Of a DNA stretch of 11,074 nt, positions 6,230-11,074 are shown piece after piece. The stretch spans positions 1 through 11,074 of the forward strand of contig JBLNBQ010000086.1 in NCBI GenBank assembly GCA_050260095.1, given 5' to 3'. Position 1 is the first letter of the stretch, and each line of letters starts with the position of its first letter. The translations under genes and the position numbers were made by a program. The notes beneath the pieces were generated by a model that saw only the letters and a program-made list of their open reading frames with translations, had not been told where the DNA came from and ran no database searches. Source of the stretch: JBLNBQ01 sp050260095 (GTDB lineage Bacteria > Bacillota > UBA5301 > DYFA01).

Positions 6230-7879
6230 TCAACCATTGGTAATTATTCTCTCGTGACCCGGCGCCACCTGCCATGGCTTGTTCCCTTGACCCGCGGATT
6301 CCTCGCTGATGCTGGCCGCATGCTCCGCAACCCGCTGGAGTCCGGCCAGGATGTCGAGGTGGATGGCGCTGGTCGCCCGGCTGACTTCGAGCCCGGCCCG
6401 GAGGCGGGCCAGGTGGGTCTCGCGGAGCTGTCGCTCCATCGCCTGGATTTCCACTGCCTCGCCGGGGCCGGGGGCAGGCTCTCCCGCCGTGAGCGAGACG
6501 AGCACCTGGCGGAGCAGCACCTGCACGCGGCGGTGGAGCACCAACATGTCCGCCAGGCCTTCGCCGGAGAAGGTGAGGGCCTGGTCGAACCTTTTCCGGG
6601 CCAGAAGTGAGATCTTGAAGATGGCGTCGGCGGCGTGCTCGAGTTCCAGGACCACGTGCAGAAGGCTCACCTCGTTGCGGGCCAGGTCTTCGCCGAGGTT
6701 GCGGGCGCCGATGTCGGCCAGGTAGGTGTTGATCTCGCCGGAGAGCCGGTCGACGCACCTTTCGAGGTCGGCCACCGTCTGGAAAGGCCCCTGGTTCTGA
6801 GCGACCAGGACATCGGGCACGCAGGCGAACATCTGCTCGACCAGTTCGCCGAGGCGCGCCACCTCCTGTGCCGCCTGCTCCAGCGCCACCGCGGGGGCCT
6901 CCAGAGCGCGCCGGTCGAGGTACTGCGGGCAACCGGGGTCGCGGTGGGCGGGATTCGCCGGCACAAGGCGCTGCACGAGCGCGGCGAGGGGCGCTGCCAG
7001 AGGCAGTCCGACCAGGACGATGAGGGCGTTGAAGGCGGTGTGGGCGTTGGCGATCTGACGGGGCACGGGGGCCGCCACCGAGGCGACCAGGCGGGTGAAC
7101 GGGCCGGCCAGCGGCCAGAGGAAGACCACGCCGGTCAGTTTGATGAAGATGTGGGCCAGCGCCACGCGCCGGGGCTCAGTCGAAGTCCCCGCCGCATGGA
7201 GGACGGCGGTGACGGCGGTCCCCACGTTCGCCCCCAGGATGATCGGGATGGCCTGGGGGAGGGTAAGCAAGCCGTGGGAAGCCAGCGAGACCGCGACGCC
7301 CAGGGCGGCGGCGGAGCTGTGGACGAGCGCGGTGAAGAGAGTGGCCGCAGCGAAGGAAAGCCACGGGTTGCCGGCCACGGTTGCGAGAACCCGGCCGGCC
7401 GTGGGATACCCCCTAAGCACCGCCACAGTGCTGCCGATCAGCCTGAGACCGAAGAAGACCAGTCCGAGTCCGATCATCGCCTGCCCCAGATACTGTTGCC
7501 ACTTTCGTTTGGCCACCGTCGAGAGGAGGTAGCCGGTGGCCACCAGGGCCAGCGACCAGGGGCCCGTGTCGAAGGCGAGAAGCTGGACAGCCAGAGTCGT
7601 GCCGACGTCCGCTCCCAGGATGACGCCGACGGCCTGCGCGAGGGTCACGAGCCCGGCGTTCGCCAGGCTGACGAGCATGACCGTCACCGAGGTGCTGCTC
7701 TGAAGGAGGGCCGCCAGGGTGCCGCCGACGACCGCCGCCCGGACCGGGCTCAAGGTCATGCGCCGGATCAGAGCTTTCATTCGCTGTCCGGCCGAACGCT
7801 GGAGCCCTTCGGAACAGTAGGAGAGCCCGTGAAGCAGCAGGCCGAGACCGCCGAAGAGGACCAGCCAGTCCCCTAGCAC
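6230..7879 (-). CDS. Na/Pi cotransporter family protein with PhoU-like C-terminal domain
   Basis: A 549-residue membrane protein of the NptA/YjbB (SLC34-like) family, which moves inorganic phosphate with sodium; E. coli YjbB is known to promote phosphate export. Two inverted-repeat transport modules are visible. The first has LLQSSTSVTVML (58-69) and LGADVGTT (88-95). The second has VHSSAAALG (186-194) and LGANVGTA (215-222). Such QSS/HSS and GANxGT motifs form the substrate site in the family. After the membrane part (to about residue 305), a soluble helical region (about 330-530) resembles PhoU and probably regulates transport. The GTG start at 7879 has AGGAGGTG at 7 nt and overlaps the upstream gene by 7 nt (GTGCTAG). 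The binding-protein gene starts 52 bp downstream. Family assignment is firm; direction of transport is not visible in sequence. Confidence 0.92.
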   Translation of the reverse strand: MLGDWLVLFGGLGLLLHGLSYCSEGLQRSAGQRMKALIRRMTLSPVRAAVVGGTLAALLQSSTSVTVMLVSLANAGLVTLAQAVGVILGADVGTTLAVQLLAFDTGPWSLALVATGYLLSTVAKRKWQQYLGQAMIGLGLVFFGLRLIGSTVAVLRGYPTAGRVLATVAGNPWLSFAAATLFTALVHSSAAALGVAVSLASHGLLTLPQAIPIILGANVGTAVTAVLHAAGTSTEPRRVALAHIFIKLTGVVFLWPLAGPFTRLVASVAAPVPRQIANAHTAFNALIVLVGLPLAAPLAALVQRLVPANPAHRDPGCPQYLDRRALEAPAVALEQAAQEVARLGELVEQMFACVPDVLVAQNQGPFQTVADLERCVDRLSGEINTYLADIGARNLGEDLARNEVSLLHVVLELEHAADAIFKISLLARKRFDQALTFSGEGLADMLVLHRRVQVLLRQVLVSLTAGEPAPGPGEAVEIQAMERQLRETHLARLRAGLEVSRATSAIHLDILAGLQRVAEHAASISEESAGQGNKPWQVAPGHERIITNG

Positions 7880-8289
7880 TCCTTCTCACCTCCTGCCAAC
7901 GTGAGGTCGCGGGTCGCAACGACGGGAACCCCCGTGCCCAGCAGGTCAGGCACGATGACTTCCCCCAAGTGGACCGGTGCCGCGACCTTGACGGCGGCGA
8001 GGTGGGCGGCGGCCATGAGCAGGAGTTCCTTTGGGATCGGCCGGGCCGTCTTTACCGGAAGGCGCCGCAGTTCACCACCGACGGCGGTGACCGTGGTGGT
8101 CAGCACCCGGCGGGGGGTGGTCAGTTCTTCGATGGCGTACTCCAAGCCTCGCACGCACCGGTTGCCCGTTACCTGCCAGGGCGTCTCCCCGGAGGGCGGG
8201 GTCGCGGTGAGCGCGCACCCCAGCGGGCAGACGATGCAGACCAGGTTGGTCTGGTTCATGGATGGCGCCAAGGCCGCGGGTGCTTTCAC
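7873..8289 (-). CDS. DUF1667 domain-containing protein, four-cysteine metal or Fe-S site
   Basis: A 138-residue protein of the DUF1667 family, which is typically encoded directly after a GlpA-like dehydrogenase and an FAD oxidoreductase, as here. Cysteines C18-IV-C21-PLG-C25 and C45 (in GNRCVRG) form a CX2CX3C...C set that could bind an Fe-S cluster or zinc. Other family hallmarks are RRVLTTTV, LPVKTARPIPKELL and LGTGVPVVATRD. It has no membrane segment. It probably acts as a small electron-transfer or structural subunit of the dehydrogenase complex; this is inferred from constant gene neighbourhood. The GTG start at 8289 has GGAGG 7 nt ahead and forms a GTGA overlap with the upstream stop, which favours it over Met11 (8259), which lacks a ribosome site. 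A final Cys138 is not part of the motif. Confidence 0.92.
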   Translation of the reverse strand: MKAPAALAPSMNQTNLVCIVCPLGCALTATPPSGETPWQVTGNRCVRGLEYAIEELTTPRRVLTTTVTAVGGELRRLPVKTARPIPKELLLMAAAHLAAVKVAAPVHLGEVIVPDLLGTGVPVVATRDLTLAGGEKEC

Positions 8290-9623
8290 GACGCCACCTC
8301 CTCCACTGCGAACTTCAGCGGTTCAGCGGCGCCCAGCCCGTCCAGCGCTGCGGCCAGGAGGGCGGGGCGCACCGTCACCCGCACCATCTCCGAAGGACGG
8401 GCGACGCGCAGGCGGGCGACGTCCTGGTCTCCCAACTTCACGACCGCCGCGCCTGCCGGCCGGCTGACCCGGGCCGAGAGGGTGAGGGCGGGGGCCTTGG
8501 CCAGGTCCGCACCGCTTCGGATTCTCGCGAGAAGGGCGGGGGAGATGCGTTGCGGCACCACGTACCGGGCCAGTCCCGCTGGAACCAGGCGCACGCTCCC
8601 CGCGGGCGGCTCCGGCTCGCCGTCACGGGCAGCGGCGCGGCAGGCCGCCTGTTCCCCGGCCGTGAGGCCTTCGGCAGTCACGTGATCGACCAAGTCGTGG
8701 ACTTGCAGCACGTTTCCACAGGCGAAGACTCCTGGCACCGTCGTCTCGCACCCCTCGTCGACTTGCGGCCCGCCGGTCCGCGGGTCGAGTTCGACTCCGG
8801 CCTGGCGGGAGAGTTCGTTCTCCGGGATGAGCCCGACGGAGAGCAGCACGGTATCGCACGGGATGCGCTGCGCCCGGCTGTGCACCGGCCGGCCGTCGGG
8901 GCCGAGGGGGGCGATCACCACGCCGGTCACCCGGTCCCGTCCTTCGACCGCCAGCGTGGCGTGGGCCAGGTAGAGAGGGATGCCGAAGTCGTCGAGGCAC
9001 TGCCGCAGGTTGCGGGCCAATCCCCCAGGATAGGGCTGCAATTCGACCACGGCCTTCACCAGGCAGCCCTCCAGCGTGAGCCGGCGGGCCATGATGAGGC
9101 CGATGTCGCCGGAACCCACGACGACCACCTCCCGGCCGGGCAGATAACCTTCGATGTTCACCAGGCGCTGAGCCGTCCCGGCTGTGAAAACACCGGCCGG
9201 GCGGGCGCCCCCCAGGAGGATGTTGGGTCCGGTCCTTTCCCGGCAGCCCATGGCCAGGACCACCGCGCGGGGGAGGAGGCGGGTCAGGCCGCGGGGTCCC
9301 AGCACGGTCAGCGTCCGGTCGGGGGAGAGGGAGAGGACCATCGTGCCGGGCCAAAACTCGACTCCGGCGGCCAGAGCCTCGGCCACGTACCGGGCGGCGT
9401 ATTCCGGGCCGGTGAGTTCCTCTTTGAACACGTGGAGTCCGAAACCGTTGTGGATGCACTGGGGGAGGATGCCTCCCATGTCCTCGTGGCGTTCCAGGAT
9501 AACCACCCGGGACGCGCCCGCCCGGCGGGCGCCCACCGCGGCGGCCAACCCGGCGGGACCGCCGCCGATGACCGCCACGTCGACTTCGACCTGCGTCGGA
9601 TCATACGGCAGGGCACTCGACAC
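8286..9623 (-). CDS. NAD(P)/FAD-dependent oxidoreductase, partner subunit of a GlpA-like dehydrogenase
   Basis: A soluble flavoprotein of the pyridine nucleotide-disulfide oxidoreductase fold, about 445 residues. The FAD-binding motif VAVIGGGPAGLAA lies at about 16-28 and a second Rossmann motif VVVVGSGDIGLIMARR at about 166-181, which normally binds NAD(P)H. An FACGNV motif near 300-305 contacts FAD. Its usual role beside a GlpA-like subunit is to pass electrons between the FAD/Fe-S dehydrogenase and NAD(P) or a quinone-side acceptor; the exact acceptor is unknown. I see no redox CxxC active site. The frame is open to a GTG at 9632, but AGGGGGTGA is correctly spaced (5 nt) for the GTG at 9623, while it abuts 9632. 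The gene overlaps the upstream gene by 23 nt and the downstream DUF1667 gene by 4 nt, indicating tight co-translation. Confidence 0.9.
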   Translation of the reverse strand: MSSALPYDPTQVEVDVAVIGGGPAGLAAAVGARRAGASRVVILERHEDMGGILPQCIHNGFGLHVFKEELTGPEYAARYVAEALAAGVEFWPGTMVLSLSPDRTLTVLGPRGLTRLLPRAVVLAMGCRERTGPNILLGGARPAGVFTAGTAQRLVNIEGYLPGREVVVVGSGDIGLIMARRLTLEGCLVKAVVELQPYPGGLARNLRQCLDDFGIPLYLAHATLAVEGRDRVTGVVIAPLGPDGRPVHSRAQRIPCDTVLLSVGLIPENELSRQAGVELDPRTGGPQVDEGCETTVPGVFACGNVLQVHDLVDHVTAEGLTAGEQAACRAAARDGEPEPPAGSVRLVPAGLARYVVPQRISPALLARIRSGADLAKAPALTLSARVSRPAGAAVVKLGDQDVARLRVARPSEMVRVTVRPALLAAALDGLGAAEPLKFAVEEVAS

Positions 9624-11067
9624 CGGCGTCACCCCCTCTCTGGGCGAGGTCGGCCACGAGCAGCTCGGACCCCGGACCTCGCTTCGTCAGTGAAGTAAGA
9701 GGAACGCCCAGTTCACGGGCGAGGATGCCCAGCACTTTCGGGGTGCAGAACCCTCCCTGGCAGCGGCCCATGCCGGCCCGGGTGCGGAGTTTGATCCCGT
9801 CCAGGGTCCGGGCGCCCCGGCGGATCGCCCCGACGATCTCGGCCTCCGTCACCAACTCGCACCGGCAGACGATGCGCCGCCAGGCCGGATCGGCCGCCGC
9901 CAGTGCCGCACGTTCGGCTTCGTCGAGGTCGCGGAAGCAGCGGGGAGCCGGTCGGAAGGGGTCATAGCCAGCTTTGGCGGTCAAGCCGAGACCCGCCTGG
10001 CCGGCAAGGCGCACCACCTCTTCGGCGATGGCCGGGGCGGCCGTCAGGCCGGGGGAGTCGATGCCCGCCGCGTGGATCACCCCCGGGCAAGCCTGGCTGG
10101 GGCCGAGCCGGAAGTCGCCCGTCACGGAACTCGCCCGCAAACCGGCGAAGGACGCGATCACTCCCGCTGGCCCGGGCACACCCGGAACCAACCTCCGGAC
10201 CGCCTGCATGATCTCCTCGTACCCTTCGGCCGTTGTGAAGAGTTCGCCGGCCGCGGCGCCGGGAACGTCGGTCGGACCCAGCATCAGGTTCCCCTCGACC
10301 GTGGGGATCACGAGGATGCCCTTCGAATACCCGGTGGCGGTGGGAAAGATGGTCTTGGAGACCAAGCCGCCGTACGCCCGGTCGAGCAGGTACTCTTCAC
10401 CGCGGCGCGGCGCCAACCGGATCGCCTCGTCTCCCACCTGGCGGGCGAATTCGGCGCTGCTCAGCCCGGCCGCGTTCACCACCAGACGGGCAGAGAGGGT
10501 TCCCGAAGGCGTCGCGACTTCCAGCCGCCCTCCAGGGAGCCGGGCGAGGTTCAGCGCGGGGGAGAGGACTCGGATGTCGACCCCGTTCGCCTGGGCGTTT
10601 TCGGCCTGGGCGAGGGCCAGTTCGTAGGGGGAGATGATTCCCGCCGTCGGCGCGTGGAGGGCGCACTCCACGCCATCAGCCAGCGCTGGTTCCCACCGGC
10701 GGGCCGTGGCCCCGTCCACCAATTCCAAGCCGGGGACCCCGTTCTGCCGCCCGTGCTCCTCCCAGGCGCGCAGGACCTCGGCTTCTTCAGGGGTGAAGGC
10801 GACCGTGAGCGAGCCGTTCATTTTGAACGGCACTCCCAACTCCTCGGCGACTTTGGGCATCATCCGATTGCCCTCGACACAGTAGCGCGCTTTGAGCGAG
10901 CCCGGCTTGCAGTGGTAACCGGAGTGGACGATGCCGCTGTTTGCCCGGGTGGTCCCCCAGGCGAGGTCCGCCTCCCGCTCCAGCAGCACCACCTCCACGG
11001 CGTACCTGCTGAAGGCCCGGGCGACGGCCGTGCCGACCACGCCGCCCCCGATGATGACCACGTCCAC
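9601..11067 (-). CDS. GlpA-like FAD-dependent (glycerol-3-phosphate) dehydrogenase with C-terminal [2Fe-2S] BFD-like domain
   Basis: An oxidoreductase of the D-amino acid oxidase/GlpA superfamily, likely oxidising glycerol-3-phosphate to dihydroxyacetone phosphate or acting on a related hydroxy acid. The FAD motif DVVIIGGGVVGTAVAR occupies residues 2-17. The conserved RANSGIVHSGYHCKPGSLKA (41-60) is typical of the anaerobic GlpA and L-2-hydroxyglutarate oxidase branch. AAGIDSPGLTAAPAIAEEV (333-351) is the C-terminal FAD contact. A BFD-like domain follows, with cysteines C401, C403, C436 and C441 (CRC...GRCQGGFC) placed to hold a [2Fe-2S] cluster. The catalytic part and cluster are complete. 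The GTG at 11067 is the first in-window start, but the frame stays open to the edge. The edge bases allow an ATG two codons upstream of the last visible codons (giving M-E-S-V-D-V-V), so the true start may be just outside. It is the first visible gene of the operon; the promoter is off-window. Confidence 0.9.
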   Translation of the reverse strand: MDVVIIGGGVVGTAVARAFSRYAVEVVLLEREADLAWGTTRANSGIVHSGYHCKPGSLKARYCVEGNRMMPKVAEELGVPFKMNGSLTVAFTPEEAEVLRAWEEHGRQNGVPGLELVDGATARRWEPALADGVECALHAPTAGIISPYELALAQAENAQANGVDIRVLSPALNLARLPGGRLEVATPSGTLSARLVVNAAGLSSAEFARQVGDEAIRLAPRRGEEYLLDRAYGGLVSKTIFPTATGYSKGILVIPTVEGNLMLGPTDVPGAAAGELFTTAEGYEEIMQAVRRLVPGVPGPAGVIASFAGLRASSVTGDFRLGPSQACPGVIHAAGIDSPGLTAAPAIAEEVVRLAGQAGLGLTAKAGYDPFRPAPRCFRDLDEAERAALAAADPAWRRIVCRCELVTEAEIVGAIRRGARTLDGIKLRTRAGMGRCQGGFCTPKVLGILARELGVPLTSLTKRGPGSELLVADLAQRGGDAGVECPAV

Positions 11068-11074
11068 ACTCTCC

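Noticed and set aside
6211..6230. Short inverted repeat GATGGC/GCCATT before the binding-protein gene
   Set aside because: Only about five firm pairs and no U-run; too weak to call a terminator or operator.
6237..6300. AT-rich patch (GAGAATAATTACC on the minus strand) as an internal promoter for the binding-protein gene
   Set aside because: A -10-like element can be imagined, but I found no -35 at a proper distance, and the patch lies inside the 3' end of the Na/Pi gene.
1..11074. CRISPR arrays, insertion sequences, tRNA or rRNA genes
   Set aside because: No regularly spaced repeats, transposase-like frames, terminal inverted repeats or RNA-gene signatures were seen on either strand.

Overview
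The window is GC-rich and densely coding, with GTG and TTG starts, strong Shine-Dalgarno sites and a T-box leader. T-box regulation and the oxidoreductase triplet seen here point to a high-GC, possibly thermophilic or anaerobic member of the Bacillota or a close relative. That placement is inference; no marker gene settles it.

Left edge (1-357): no protein gene. The minus strand carries a T-box riboswitch reading out of the window to the left. It has its own promoter (TTGACA, 17 nt, TAAACT), a Stem I with specifier UGG (Trp), and an antiterminator whose bulge reads UGGC. Its C matches the G discriminator base of tRNA-Trp. The regulated gene, the terminator and its U-run lie outside. A second, divergent promoter at 288-316 serves a SIMPL-domain membrane-anchored protein (358-1077, plus strand).

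A strong GC hairpin (1099-1134) separates this gene from a convergent eight-gene minus-strand cluster that fills the rest of the window. In transcription order it holds: a GlpA-like FAD dehydrogenase with a C-terminal [2Fe-2S] BFD-like domain; a second FAD/NAD(P) oxidoreductase; a DUF1667 four-cysteine protein; a Na/Pi cotransporter-family protein with a PhoU-like tail; a periplasmic-type solute-binding protein; an ABC ATPase; a fused double-domain ABC permease; and a secreted protein of unknown function. Genes overlap or lie within 65 bp of each other, so they are very likely one operon whose promoter is upstream of base 11074.

The first three genes form an established glycerol-3-phosphate-dehydrogenase-like module. 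The ABC importer belongs to the Fe3+/AfuABC/2-aminoethylphosphonate type, but its binding protein lacks the tandem-tyrosine iron signature. Together with a phosphate transporter in the middle, the layout suggests uptake and oxidation of a phosphorylated organic compound (glycerol-3-phosphate, another phosphate ester, or a phosphonate) with disposal of the released phosphate. This is an inference from gene order and needs a ligand test. No mobile element, CRISPR array, tRNA or rRNA was seen.
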